NCBI RefSeq assembly: GCF_021602025.1
Contig: NZ_BQHW01000003.1
Span: 124,001 to 188,000 of the forward strand
Direction: 5' to 3'
DNA: 64,000 nt
DNA from: Pseudomonas ceruminis
GTDB taxonomy: Bacteria; Pseudomonadota; Gammaproteobacteria; Pseudomonadales; Pseudomonadaceae
Below, piece after piece: positions 34,715-43,013 of the stretch. The position numbers and the translations under genes were made by a program. Within the stretch, counting starts at the first letter, position 1. Each line of letters starts with the position of its first letter. The notes under the pieces are model-generated. The model was not told the origin of the DNA and did no database searches. It saw only the letters and a program-made list of their open reading frames with translations.

Positions 34715-35539
34715 TCATGCCGGGACGGCCTGGCGCTTGCGGGCCGCTTTCGCGTCGAGGATGCTCACGTCGATCTGGCGCCAGCGCCCGTCGTCGATGA
34801 GCCTCTCCAGCACTTCGCCGAGCATGTCGAAATACACCTCGTCGTGCCGATCGACCAGTTCGACCGATTCACCGTTCTGACGGTGCAGTTCCACCACGTA
34901 GGTGTCTCCGCCGCGGTCGTAGAGGATCGTCACCCGGCCCTCGAACTTCGCGGTCGAGACCGTGAAGCTGATCGCCGGCGGGGTCTCGATGATCTTGGAG
35001 GGCGTGGGATCGACCCAGGTGAAGTCGCGGGCACCGGCATCCACCAGCATGTGGGTGATGCGCCGGAAGCGATCGGGGGCCGGCATCTCCTCCAACTGCT
35101 CGATGAGCTGGCCCAACTCCATGCACTGCGGCGTGGGAATGGGCAGCTTGGCCGGCGCCGAGCCGAGGATGTGCCTCGTGATGGTGTACGGCGTGCCGTC
35201 CGAAGTCTCCTCGGTGATGACCTCCGGCGTGTCCGCGCGCAGTCCGTCGAAGCGACGACGGGCATAGGGTTGGACATGCACCTTGGCGCCTTCGGCAGGA
35301 ACCGTGGTCACCAGGCTGGGATCGAGCACCGCGAACTCGGAAGGCTTGAGCTTGACGACGATGGCATCGTCGGTCGCGGCGACCACCTTGCCGTCGAAGG
35401 GTTGGGGGTCGATGGCGAAGCCCAGCGTTGAGGACAGCGGCTGATCATCGAACACGCGGTACTTGAACGACCGCACGTTGCGGGGCACATGGCCTGCGAC
35501 CAGCGAAGGCATCATGGATTTGATGAGGGAACGATCCAT
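34715..35539 (-). CDS. ICE accessory protein of unknown function (274 aa)
   Basis: A soluble protein. The N-terminal 130 residues are beta-rich (FKYRVFDDQPLSSTLGFAID, KVVAATDDAIVVKLKPSEF). The middle is a Pro/Glu region and the C-terminal about 100 residues carry VTILYDRGGDTYVVELHRQN and a helical end. No enzyme motif was seen. The family has a fixed place downstream of DUF3085 in these ICEs. ATG 35539 with AAGGAG upstream and leader L8. Confidence 0.7.
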   Translation of the reverse strand: MDRSLIKSMMPSLVAGHVPRNVRSFKYRVFDDQPLSSTLGFAIDPQPFDGKVVAATDDAIVVKLKPSEFAVLDPSLVTTVPAEGAKVHVQPYARRRFDGLRADTPEVITEETSDGTPYTITRHILGSAPAKLPIPTPQCMELGQLIEQLEEMPAPDRFRRITHMLVDAGARDFTWVDPTPSKIIETPPAISFTVSTAKFEGRVTILYDRGGDTYVVELHRQNGESVELVDRHDEVYFDMLGEVLERLIDDGRWRQIDVSILDAKAARKRQAVPA

Positions 35540-35554
35540 GGGGAAACTCCTTGA

Positions 35555-35604
35555 GGAAAAACAAGGGATTCCCCGCCCGCAAGGGAGAGGTCCCTTGTGG
35601 GTGG
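35555..35604 (-). ncRNA. Structured leader L8 with terminator-like alternative
   Basis: On the minus strand CAAGGGA can pair either with a near TCCCTTG (4 nt loop, hairpin 1) or with a second TCCCTTG 18 nt further that is followed by TTTTTCC (terminator form). This is the clearest attenuator-like case in the set. Confidence 0.65.
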
Positions 35605-35660
35605 CGTGGATGGACGCGGTAGGTCCGTAGGAAGAAACGACCAGCACGGTTTCCCGCGCT

Positions 35661-35729
35661 TGCAGCCTCGAAGGTCTCGACTGCCTGGGCATGTGCCGGC
35701 AACGCCGACGAACATGGGGCAAGCATGGC
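35661..35729 (-). ncRNA. Two-stem intergenic element, copy B
   Basis: Stem 1 CGGC-AAC-GCCG (35,697-35,707) flanked by CATGT/ACATG. Stem 2 is GCAG/CTGC with inner TCGA/TCGA (35,662-35,684). Between a terminator (35,799-35,820) and leader L8. Confidence 0.55.
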
Positions 35730-35798
35730 CCTGGGGCGGTCTGCCTGCCCGCAGGAAACGGCACCGCACCACAACCGTTTTCCTGTGCTGCGGGCAAG

Positions 35799-35820
35799 AA
35801 AAAGCCCCTCGAAAGGGGCT
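35799..35820 (-). terminator. Intrinsic terminator after the 35,828 gene
   Basis: AGCCCC-(6 nt)-GGGGCT followed by TTTTTC on the minus strand, 8 bp past the stop codon. Confidence 0.85.
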
Positions 35821-35827
35821 GGAGGAA

Positions 35828-36106
35828 TCAGGCTTGGTACACGAAGTAGTGCTCGCGCTGACGCGGAAAGAACACGTGTTTCCACGTGTCGCCGCTTGTG
35901 TTGCCACCGTCGAAGACGACCATTTCGTAGTCGTCCACGTCGGTGTCCACCAGGTCGGCGCTGGCGATATGGCGCATGTGCAGCGTGCCGCTCATGCGCT
36001 CGAATACCAGGATCTGGCCGATGGCATCTTCCTGGCTCATGGCGTTGACGCAGGCTCCGAGTTGGTGCTCGAAGTCGGATGCGGGTGTGATGAGGTCGGG
36101 GAACAT
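35828..36106 (-). CDS. Small ICE protein (92 aa), unknown function
   Basis: A short acidic protein (DLVDTDVDDYEMVVFDGG, KHVFFPRQREHYFVYQA). No recognised domain. ATG 36106 has AGGAG upstream and is preceded by a strong 10 bp-arm hairpin at 36,129-36,163. Well-formed terminator after it. Confidence 0.65.
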   Translation of the reverse strand: MFPDLITPASDFEHQLGACVNAMSQEDAIGQILVFERMSGTLHMRHIASADLVDTDVDDYEMVVFDGGNTSGDTWKHVFFPRQREHYFVYQA

Positions 36107-36128
36107 GGGATCGCTCCTGTGAAAGTGC

Positions 36129-36163
36129 GCCGGCCCGGCTCTCTGGCGGGAGACCGGGCCGGC
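36129..36163 (-). promoter_or_regulatory. Strong leader hairpin before the 35,828 gene
   Basis: 10 bp arms (GCCGGCCCGG/CCGGGCCGGC) with a 15 nt loop, 23 bp upstream of the start codon and preceded by CACCGC, as in the other leaders. Confidence 0.5.
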
Positions 36164-36203
36164 ATGCGGTGAGGACAAGGAAGGCCGGGGATGTGTGTGG
36201 CAG

Positions 36204-36941
36204 CTATTCGCCGGCCAGCGATAGGCCCGGCAACACGGGTGCGTCGGCATCGAGGATGAGGATGCGCACGTCGGCCTGGCCGGCCAGTTCAAGGATCTGT
36301 GCCAGCTCGTCCGGCATGCCCTTGCTGCGGTGCTCCTGCCGAAGCTGCTCGGCGGCGATCCCCTCGACGTCCTGCAGGTGCTGGTCCGTCCAGGGCGTGG
36401 AGATCAGCTTGACGCCGATCGCCGGGCTGTAGGGAATCCGGAACGCGATGAACAAAAAGGCCTCCGGCGTCGCGAGGTCAGCCAGGTTGGCCAGGTACTG
36501 GCCGGTTTCGCGGCTGATGTGCGCGCTGCTGATTTCCCAGCACCGGCTGTAGTAGCCGGTCTCGAAGCTCAACCGCTGCACGACTTCCCGTGCGGCCTCG
36601 GCCGAATAGGTGTCGCCAATGTGGACGGGGCGGCCGTCGAAGTCGTCGCCGTGGATCGCGTACACCACGGCACCCACCATGCCTTCGCCGCTGCCCCCTT
36701 CAGCCGCGTCGCATTCGGCGATCAGTGCGGCGCCGACAGGTTCGGTGCCAGTCCTGACCACCGCGAAGTCGCTGGTGATGATGCAAGGAGAAGAAACCAG
36801 CGCCGCGTCGCAGAGGTGCTGCTGGCTCGGGTGGATGTTTCGCCAAACATGCGGGCTTCCGTCCTCGTAGCTGATGGACAGCGTGCGGACGATTTTCAGA
36901 TTCCAGTAGCCGCGTAGAAAGGGATTGGGATTCTGGGACAT
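36204..36941 (-). CDS. ICE accessory protein of unknown function (245 aa)
   Basis: Soluble protein. The N-terminus is SQNPNPFLRGYWNLKIVRTLSISYEDG; the middle contains VGAVVYAIHGDDFDGRPVHIGDTYS and the C-terminus DVRILILDADAPVLPGL. It looks like a mixed alpha/beta fold. Neither a catalytic motif nor a membrane segment is visible. It may belong to one of the ICE DUF families, but I cannot assign it. ATG 36941 with TGGAG upstream and leader L9. Confidence 0.65.
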   Translation of the reverse strand: MSQNPNPFLRGYWNLKIVRTLSISYEDGSPHVWRNIHPSQQHLCDAALVSSPCIITSDFAVVRTGTEPVGAALIAECDAAEGGSGEGMVGAVVYAIHGDDFDGRPVHIGDTYSAEAAREVVQRLSFETGYYSRCWEISSAHISRETGQYLANLADLATPEAFLFIAFRIPYSPAIGVKLISTPWTDQHLQDVEGIAAEQLRQEHRSKGMPDELAQILELAGQADVRILILDADAPVLPGLSLAGE

Positions 36942-36968
36942 GGGATTTCTCCAACAGAATAATGATGG

Positions 36969-37008
36969 AGCAAATCCCCGCCACCGGGAATTGACCCCGG
37001 TGGGTGGA
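36969..37008 (-). ncRNA. Structured leader L9
   Basis: CACCGGG-(7 nt)-CCCGGTG hairpin, preceded by CCACC and followed by GGGGATT, which can pair with AATTCC of the hairpin loop and 3' arm. Confidence 0.5.
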
Positions 37009-37024
37009 AAGAAAGGAAACAGCG

Positions 37025-37711
37025 TCAGGTGACGCTGATCGTTGGCGTTTGGGCCAATCGCTCGGCGACGCGCCGGCGCAAATTCATGCGGAATGGCTCG
37101 TCGCTGACGCCCGCCAGCAGATTGATGGTCTCCAGCGCGATCAGGGCCGAAGCCTCTTCGATGTCGGCGGCCACAATGGTCTTGCGCAATTGGTCGCCGA
37201 GCTGGAGGGCCTGGGAGGAGGAGCTGATGAAGCGGACCTCGCGGCTCAGGTAGCAGCCGTTGCCGCCGAACTCGAACAGCCGCGGCTTGCTGCAGTACCA
37301 GCAGCCCTCGAACTGGATGGCGGTCAGGTGGTGCCCGTCATCGAACCGGGTGGCGATCAGAAACAATGCGTCGAGATCGGCGGTGTCCTCGAACGAATGA
37401 CGGTCGATCAAGTTCCCCAGCTCTTCGTCCTCATCGGCACGGAAGTGCACGGCGAGCAGTTCGAGCAGCGGCGGGATCGACAGCCCTTCGTCGTCCGGCA
37501 TCGGAATACCGAGTTGCGTGGCCAGGTCTTCCAGGCCATCGAGCACGTCCGGCCATTGCGGATTGGTGGTCTCGGCGATCTGGGCGATGTAGGCCTGCCC
37601 GTTGCCGGGGTGGCTCTCGTCCAGCGCGAAGGCGCCGAACAGCGCCTGGATGACGGGCGTCACACGGTCGAGCACGAGAACGCCGGTGGCTTCGTAGTAG
37701 TTGTTGGCCAT
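37025..37711 (-). CDS. ICE accessory protein of unknown function (228 aa)
   Basis: Soluble, acidic protein: YYEATGVLVLDRVTPVIQALFGAFAL at the start, a central FEGCWYCSKPRLFEFGGNGCYLS block with three Cys, and a helical basic C-terminus. Function unknown. The Cys block might bind metal. ATG 37711 with AAGGAG upstream and leader L10 at 37,737-37,778. Confidence 0.65.
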   Translation of the reverse strand: MANNYYEATGVLVLDRVTPVIQALFGAFALDESHPGNGQAYIAQIAETTNPQWPDVLDGLEDLATQLGIPMPDDEGLSIPPLLELLAVHFRADEDEELGNLIDRHSFEDTADLDALFLIATRFDDGHHLTAIQFEGCWYCSKPRLFEFGGNGCYLSREVRFISSSSQALQLGDQLRKTIVAADIEEASALIALETINLLAGVSDEPFRMNLRRRVAERLAQTPTISVT

Positions 37712-37736
37712 GAAGGCTCCTTTCGATGAATGAACG

Positions 37737-37778
37737 GAGCCAGCCCTTGCGGACGATGGCATCCGCAGGGGAAACCGC
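37737..37778 (-). ncRNA. Structured leader L10
   Basis: TGCGGA-(8 nt)-TCCGCA hairpin between CCCC and GGG; the loop GCCA is complementary to TGGC just downstream. Confidence 0.45.
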
Positions 37779-37813
37779 CTGATGCCGGATGGCGCTGGGC
37801 GGGGAGAAAACGC

Positions 37814-37848
37814 GAGGGACATGGCCTCGAACGAGGCGCATGTCCCTC
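37814..37848. repeat. Long near-perfect hairpin between two ICE genes
   Basis: GAGGGACATG and CATGTCCCTC (10 bp arms) enclose GCCTCG-AA-CGAGGC with one unpaired base. No T-tract follows on either strand, so this is not an ordinary terminator. Confidence 0.6.
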
Positions 37849-37893
37849 ATGGGGTCCCGTGAACGCAGTGATGAAGGTGTGCCAGGGACCGGC

Positions 37894-38286
37894 TCACCAA
37901 CCGCTGTAGTTCAGCAGCAGGTCGGCGATCACCTGGCGACGTTGCAGATCGAGACCATCGAAGTCCGACAGTCCTTGGAAGTGGCAGCGCTTGAGCATGG
38001 CACCGCCCTCGCGCGCGTTGTAGAAGCTGAACATGGCGGACAGGAACATGCGTTCCCCGCTGCTCAGGACGCCGAGTGCGTCGTTGGCACGCAGCATGTC
38101 GGGACGCAGATCCCACTTGCTCTTTGCCTGGTTCAGGCCTTCGCGCGTGCCGTCGCCAAACCATTGCGGGCCTGCGATCTCGACGCCGCGCTTCCAGACC
38201 TCGAAGAAGGCTTGGGGCGCGGCGGCGAAATGCTGCTCTTCCCGCATGATCTGATCGACGACTTCCTGGGGCAAAAGCTGGTTCAT
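37894..38286 (-). CDS. ICE accessory protein of unknown function (130 aa)
   Basis: A soluble, mostly helical protein (VVDQIMREEQHFAAAPQAFF, SGERMFLSAMFSFYNA). It begins 22 bp after the stop of the 38,308 gene, so the two form one transcript. No domain recognised. Confidence 0.65.
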   Translation of the reverse strand: MNQLLPQEVVDQIMREEQHFAAAPQAFFEVWKRGVEIAGPQWFGDGTREGLNQAKSKWDLRPDMLRANDALGVLSSGERMFLSAMFSFYNAREGGAMLKRCHFQGLSDFDGLDLQRRQVIADLLLNYSGW

Positions 38287-38307
38287 GACGTGGTTCCTCC
38301 AGTTGGA

Positions 38308-38520
38308 TCAGGGTGTGGCGAGCTGGGACCAGCCGCCTCTTTCGAGGGCACGTTGAGCCGCGGCATAGCTGCGGAAGTACTGGCAGGATTCCCGCGAAAC
38401 GGGACCTTCTGTATCGCGCGTGCCGATGTAGTGGCCGGCGGCGCTATGCAGGATTTCGAGCGGCAGGAACTTGCCGCAATGGATCAAGGCCAACTGGCCG
38501 AAAGAGGCTTGCTGGGACAT
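38308..38520 (-). CDS. Small ICE protein (70 aa), unknown function
   Basis: A short protein (FGQLALIHCGKFLPLEILHS, ESCQYFRSYAAAQRALERGGW). ATG 38520 is preceded by AAGGAG and by leader L11, whose alternative form resembles a terminator. Longer in-frame starts lie in the leader and were rejected. Confidence 0.6.
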   Translation of the reverse strand: MSQQASFGQLALIHCGKFLPLEILHSAAGHYIGTRDTEGPVSRESCQYFRSYAAAQRALERGGWSQLATP

Positions 38521-38535
38521 GGACGGGCTCCTTGG

Positions 38536-38576
38536 AAAAAGCGGGGCCTCGTCCCTCACGGGATGGCAGCTCCCGC
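38536..38576 (-). ncRNA. Structured leader L11 with terminator-like alternative
   Basis: On the minus strand GCGGGA pairs either with a near TCCCG (hairpin) or with CCCCGC further on, which is followed by TTTTTCC. The two are mutually exclusive. Confidence 0.6.
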
Positions 38577-38671
38577 ACGCGGTTGAGAAAAAAGCATCGG
38601 CGTCACGGGTGACGCGCGTCCGCAGACTCGATGCGATGGCGGACTGGCGGGTAGCGCGGAAAGAATCCGCG

Positions 38672-38737
38672 GCAGCCTGGAAACTCTGGCTGCTGGCATG
38701 GTGCTGACGAATCAGCGACACATGCGGGCAGCTTCAT
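38672..38737 (-). ncRNA. Two-stem intergenic element, copy C
   Basis: Stem 1 GCTGA-CGAA-TCAGC (38,703-38,716) and stem 2 GCAGCC/GGCTGC (38,672-38,693) around TGGCATG. It lies in the 337 bp gap between the 38,858 gene (with terminator) and leader L11. Confidence 0.55.
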
Positions 38738-38809
38738 GCGCGAGGCGAGCCGCGTCAGCCGGAAATCGGCATTTGCAACAGCCCCGATTGGCGAACGCGG
38801 AAAAAAGAA

Positions 38810-38832
38810 AGCCCCGCAATAAGTGCGGGGCT
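38810..38832 (-). terminator. Intrinsic terminator after the 38,858 gene
   Basis: AGCCCCGC and GCGGGGCT arms, 7 nt loop, followed by TTCTTTTTT on the minus strand. Confidence 0.85.
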
Positions 38833-38857
38833 GTCAGGAGGATGAGGCGAAACTGGG

Positions 38858-39169
38858 TCAGCGAGGCCTGTCGCCCAGTACATGCTGCTTCCACAGGGCG
38901 AATGCCTCGTCCGGTCCCAGCTCTGCGAGGATGACGATGGGCTGGCCCCGACGGGCACGCAGCGATGCGAAATACGCTGGCCGGTCGGCGATGGCGTTGA
39001 GCTTGATGCCCTTTAGGAACAGCAACTGGCGGGGGCGAACTTTGGTGGTAACGCAGGCATGATTGCGCTTGTTTGGGGCAAAAGGGCCAGCGAAGCGGGC
39101 GGACACGGCCAGAAAACCGCGACGAACTACTTGTACTTGCCAGGCGAGGCGAACGGGTGACATCAGCAT
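38858..39169 (-). CDS. Small ICE protein (103 aa), unknown function
   Basis: A basic N-terminal half (RRGFLAVSARFAGPFAPNKRNH) and a C-terminal part with YFASLRARRGQPIVILAELG. No recognised domain; the start is uncertain because an internal Met (near residue 51 in the frame) is not present and no strong ribosome site is visible. The preceding 150 bp up to the Cys-rich peptide gene mark the junction with the metal cargo. Confidence 0.45.
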   Translation of the reverse strand: MLMSPVRLAWQVQVVRRGFLAVSARFAGPFAPNKRNHACVTTKVRPRQLLFLKGIKLNAIADRPAYFASLRARRGQPIVILAELGPDEAFALWKQHVLGDRPR

Positions 39170-39321
39170 ATCGCTATGCGGTAAAGAAGACCGTCCTAAA
39201 GCTTGCAGGATCCCGGCATAGCTTCATCATCACCTCTCCGTGACGGCTCATTGGAACGAAAAAGGCCAGCATCGCCGTGATGGACTTTCATAATTGCCAG
39301 GTCAACTGGCTTGCGTGCTGT

Positions 39322-39480
39322 TTATTCACAGCAAGGCATTGCGACGTCGTTGCAGCAATCGCCGCCATCGCAACAGGGCGTTGCAGCAAAAGCGGCGGTG
39401 GGCGCTAGCATGAGGGCCAAGCCGCGGCCGCTCATGCTGGGGGCCGTTCTCTTCAGATTGGTGTCCTGCACCGTGTGCAT
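39322..39480 (-). CDS. Cys-rich exported peptide of the cadmium operon (52 aa)
   Basis: A short frame missed by length cut-offs. ATG at 39480, TAA at 39322-39324. The first about 32 residues form a signal peptide: basic start with LKR, then GLALMLAPTAAFA. The mature part of about 20 residues reads ATPCCDGGDCCNDVAMPCCE, with three Cys-Cys pairs and four acidic residues. It lies 25 bp after lspA on the same strand, so it is the third gene of the cadA-lspA transcript. A periplasmic metal-binding (metallothionein-like) role is inferred. The ribosome site is weak (GGAAA). Confidence 0.65.
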   Translation of the reverse strand: MHTVQDTNLKRTAPSMSGRGLALMLAPTAAFAATPCCDGGDCCNDVAMPCCE

Positions 39481-39505
39481 TGCGAATTTCCGGATCGTCC
39501 CAATG

Positions 39506-40006
39506 TCACTGGGACTCCTTTGTGGCGGCCGGGTTCTCCACGCTCATGAACGACTGGGCCACCAGCGCGATCGCCCCGCCCACGATGGCCATGTCAGCGA
39601 TGTTGAAGGCGGGCCAGTGCCAGCCGTGCAGGTGAAAGTCGATGTAGTCGATAACGTGCCCGCGCGTGGCGCGGTCGAACGCGTTGCCCAATGCGCCGCC
39701 CAGAATGAGGCTGTACGAAAGGCCTTCCGTTTTGCGCAGCGGCCGGGAGAGCAGCCATGCGAGCCATGCCGATATTGCGAACGCGATCGCCAGAAAAAAC
39801 CACCGCTGCCAGCCGCCCGCGCCAGCAAGGAAGCTGAACGCCGCGCCGGGATTGAGAGCGTGAACTAGGTTGAAGAATGACGCCACCTCGTGCGACCAAC
39901 CCAAGGGAGTTGTCGCGTCAATGTAGCTCTTAGCTGCCTGATCGCCGGCGAATATAACGATCGCGAGAGAGTACCACTGCGTCTTGCGAAGAGATGGTTC
40001 ATCCAT
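39506..40006 (-). CDS. lspA: Signal peptidase II (LspA), metal-operon copy
   Basis: A 166-residue, four-helix membrane aspartyl protease that cleaves lipoprotein signal peptides. Catalytic region: GNAFDRATRGHVIDYIDFH and FNIADMAI, each with an Asp. It starts 3 bp after the cadA stop, so it is co-translated. Such extra lspA copies are typical of cad/pbr heavy-metal operons, and the housekeeping gene should be elsewhere. The N-terminus (MDEPSLRKTQWY) is usual. Confidence 0.93.
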   Translation of the reverse strand: MDEPSLRKTQWYSLAIVIFAGDQAAKSYIDATTPLGWSHEVASFFNLVHALNPGAAFSFLAGAGGWQRWFFLAIAFAISAWLAWLLSRPLRKTEGLSYSLILGGALGNAFDRATRGHVIDYIDFHLHGWHWPAFNIADMAIVGGAIALVAQSFMSVENPAATKESQ

Positions 40007-40009
40007 TGT

Positions 40010-42922
40010 TCATGCCGCCTTGAACTTCAGGAGGCGCAGCCCATTGACGACAACCAAAAGACTTGCCCCCATGTCAGCGAACACAGCCATCCACATGGTG
40101 GCATGCCCTGTGAACGTCAACGCAAGGAACACCGCCTTGATGCCAAGGGCCAGAACGATGTTCTGCGTGAGGATCGCCGCAGTGCTACGCGACAGCCGGA
40201 TGAAGGCGGGGATCTTGCGCAGGTCGTCGTCCATCAGGGCGACGTCGGCTGTTTCGATCGCGGTGTCGGTGCCGGCCGCGCCCATGGCGAAGCCGATGTC
40301 GGCACGGGCGAGCGCGGGCGAATCGTTGATGCCGTCGCCCACCATGCCCACCTGGCCCTCGCCGCCGACCAGGCTTTCGATGGTCTTGAGCTTGTCTTCG
40401 GGCAGTTGGTCACCACGGGCTTCAGAGATTCCGACCTGGGCAGCGATGGCCGCGGCCGTGTGCTGGTTGTCCCCCGTCAGCATCAGCGTGCGCACACCCA
40501 GCGCCTGCAGGTCGGCCACCGCCTCACGGCTGGTTTCCTTCACGGTGTCGGCCACTGCAAAAATGCCGAGCACGGTCGCATCGTCCATCAGCAGGATCGC
40601 TGTCTTGCCTTGGCGCTCCAGGGTCTCCAGCCGAGCCTGGAGCGTCGCTTCGCTCAGGCCCAGCTCCTGGGCGAGCCTGTGGTTGCCCATGTGCAACATG
40701 CGCCCGGCGACGCGGCCGCGCACGCCGCGGCCAGGCAGCGCCGCGAAGTCGTCGACCTCGTGCAGCGCGATGCCGTCACGGTTCGCCTTGCGGGCGATGG
40801 CCTGAGACACAGGATGGTCCGAGCGTGCCGCGAGGCTTGCGGCCCAGGCGGCAACTTCCTGCGCCTCGCCGATCAGCGGCACGAAGTCGGTCTGCTCGGG
40901 CTTGCCATGTGTGAGTGTGCCGGTCTTGTCCAGGGCCAACGCCTTGAGCTTGCGCCCGCCCTCCAGGTAGACGCCACCCTTGATCAGGATGCCGCGTCGG
41001 GCGGCAGCGGCCAAGCCGCTGACGATGGTGACCGGCGTGGAGATGACCAGAGCGCAGGGGCAGGCGATCACCAGCAGTACCAGGGCCTTGTAGACCCAGT
41101 CAAACCATGCGCCGCCGAAGGCGAGCGGCGGCACGACGGCAACCAGCACGGACACCGCGAACACCGCCGGCGTGTAGACGCGGGCGAACTGGTCGACGAA
41201 GCGCTGCGTGGGCGCACGGCTGCCCTGCGCGGACTCCACGGCATGGATGATGCGCGCGAGCGTCGAGTCGCTGGCGCCTGCGGTCACCTTGTATTCGAAA
41301 GAGCCGGTCTCATTGATGGTTCCGGCGAAGACCTGGTCACCTTCGGCCTTCTCGACGGGCAGGCTCTCGCCGGTGATGGGCGCCTGGTTGATGGCCGATC
41401 GACCCGAGGTGATCAGGCCGTCCAGTGCGATGCGCTCGCCAGGACGCACGCGGACCACCGCGCCCTTTGCGACCTCCTTGGCCGGCAGCTCTGTCCATGA
41501 GCCATCGGCCTGCCGCACGGTCGCGGTCTCGGGCGCCAAGTCCATCAGCCCCCGAATGGCGTTGCGGGCGCGGTCCAGCGACTTCGCCTCGATCACTTCC
41601 GCCAACGCGAACAGGAACATGACCATGGCGGCCTCCGGCCAGTGGCCGATCGCCATGCCGCCGGTGACCGCGATGGCCATCAGGGCGTTCATGTTCAGGT
41701 TGAGGTTCTTCAGCGCGATCCAGCCCTTCTTGTAGGTGCTGAGGCCGCCGGTGAAGATCGAAACCAGTGCCAGCACGATCACGGCCCAATGATTGCCGTC
41801 GTTGACCCAGTACACGCCTTCGGCGGCCACCGCCGCAACGCCCGAAACCGCCATCGGCCACCAATTGGTCTTGTGCGCGGCCACCGGGGCATCGCGCGGC
41901 TCATCAGTCCTCTGGACCTCGGCTTCCATGCCCAGCGATTCGATGGCTTCGACTGCCGGCTTGATCGCGTCGGGTGTGTGCCGAACCGTGAGCGTGCGCT
42001 GCATCAGGTTGAAATCCATTCCCTGCACGCCCGGCATGCCTTGCAGCTTGCCGCGGATCAGACTTTCCTCGGTCGGACAGTCCATCTTCGCGATGCGAAG
42101 TACCGTGGTGGCTGTCTGCATGTCCTGCCGCGCAGCCTGCATTCCAATGGAAGCAAGCGCCTTCTCGATCGGCGCTGAGGTCGCCAGCGTGTGCTGGACT
42201 CCCAGCACACGCTGCATCAGATTGAAGTCGAGCGCGGTCACACCCGGCAGCTTGCCCAGCCGGTCGCGGATCAGCGCTTCTTCCGTCGGGCAATCCATGT
42301 TCTCGATCCGGTACGTCACCCGCTCGCCGATCGGCGGCGCGGAAACGGCAGCGGTTGGTTGCTGCTGCAGGGCCGAGGATGGGATCACAGCCGCGGCTTC
42401 GATCGGCCCCGTGTGGCCGAAGGTCTGCTCCTTGGCGCGCATGCCGATCGAGGCCAGGACCTGCTCCATCTGCGCGCGTGCCTGAGCGAGGTGTTTCACC
42501 GACAGGGTGCGCTCAGCGAGGTCGAAGTCGAGGTCCTGAATTCCCTCGACTGCCCCGAGGTGCGAGCGGATGAGTTTCTCCTCGCTCGGGCAGTCCATGT
42601 TCTCGATGCGGTAGGTGGTCGACACGGCGGCGTCTCGGACAGCCTGAGCCTTCATGCCCACCGAATTCAGCGCTTGCTCCAAGGCATCGGCCGAGACTTC
42701 GCGGTGCGAAATGGTCAACAAACGCTGCGGAAGATCGAACAGGAGCCGCTCGACACCGGGCATGCCCTCCAGCGTTCGCCGCACCAGTGCTTCCTCATTG
42801 CGGCAATCCATGTTGCTCACGTGGAAAACGGTGGTTTCAGTGCTGGCCTGCTCACTGGCGCACGCCGTCTGTTGGCCATTGCCGCCGGAGCAGGCGCATG
42901 GGCTGGAAGGTTCTTTGTTCAT
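40010..42922 (-). CDS. cadA: Cadmium/zinc/lead P1B-type ATPase with four HMA domains
   Basis: A 970-residue heavy-metal export pump. Four N-terminal HMA domains carry NMDCRNEE, NMDCPSEE, NMDCPTEE and KMDCPTEE, the acidic DCxxEE type typical of Cd/Zn/Pb pumps. Then come the transmembrane CPC motif (ACPCALVIS), phosphorylation site DKTGTLTHG, TGDN and GDGINDSPA. The start at 42922 (MNKEPSSPCACSG, GAAGAG upstream) was chosen because earlier in-frame ATGs lie in the -10 region. The Cys-rich segment CAC...CASE at the start may add metal ligands. Confidence 0.93.
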   Translation of the reverse strand: MNKEPSSPCACSGGNGQQTACASEQASTETTVFHVSNMDCRNEEALVRRTLEGMPGVERLLFDLPQRLLTISHREVSADALEQALNSVGMKAQAVRDAAVSTTYRIENMDCPSEEKLIRSHLGAVEGIQDLDFDLAERTLSVKHLAQARAQMEQVLASIGMRAKEQTFGHTGPIEAAAVIPSSALQQQPTAAVSAPPIGERVTYRIENMDCPTEEALIRDRLGKLPGVTALDFNLMQRVLGVQHTLATSAPIEKALASIGMQAARQDMQTATTVLRIAKMDCPTEESLIRGKLQGMPGVQGMDFNLMQRTLTVRHTPDAIKPAVEAIESLGMEAEVQRTDEPRDAPVAAHKTNWWPMAVSGVAAVAAEGVYWVNDGNHWAVIVLALVSIFTGGLSTYKKGWIALKNLNLNMNALMAIAVTGGMAIGHWPEAAMVMFLFALAEVIEAKSLDRARNAIRGLMDLAPETATVRQADGSWTELPAKEVAKGAVVRVRPGERIALDGLITSGRSAINQAPITGESLPVEKAEGDQVFAGTINETGSFEYKVTAGASDSTLARIIHAVESAQGSRAPTQRFVDQFARVYTPAVFAVSVLVAVVPPLAFGGAWFDWVYKALVLLVIACPCALVISTPVTIVSGLAAAARRGILIKGGVYLEGGRKLKALALDKTGTLTHGKPEQTDFVPLIGEAQEVAAWAASLAARSDHPVSQAIARKANRDGIALHEVDDFAALPGRGVRGRVAGRMLHMGNHRLAQELGLSEATLQARLETLERQGKTAILLMDDATVLGIFAVADTVKETSREAVADLQALGVRTLMLTGDNQHTAAAIAAQVGISEARGDQLPEDKLKTIESLVGGEGQVGMVGDGINDSPALARADIGFAMGAAGTDTAIETADVALMDDDLRKIPAFIRLSRSTAAILTQNIVLALGIKAVFLALTFTGHATMWMAVFADMGASLLVVVNGLRLLKFKAA

Positions 42923-42962
42923 AGATCGCTCTTCATTGACAAGGTTTTCCCCGGATGCCATC

Positions 42963-42993
42963 ATTAGAAAACCTCTAGTAGATATAGAGTCAA
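42963..42993 (-). promoter_or_regulatory. CadR-type promoter of cadA
   Basis: TTGACT (42,988-42,993), 19 bp spacer with the dyad CTA..CTAGAGG, TCTAAT (42,963-42,968) on the minus strand. The long spacer is the MerR-family signature. cadR starts 20 bp beyond on the plus strand. Confidence 0.88.
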
Positions 42994-43013
42994 GTTTTTT
43001 ATAGGAAGCAACC

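Noticed and set aside
39890-41500. A 536-codon plus-strand frame opposite cadA
   Set aside because: Shadow of cadA; the product has no plausible fold and no start signal.
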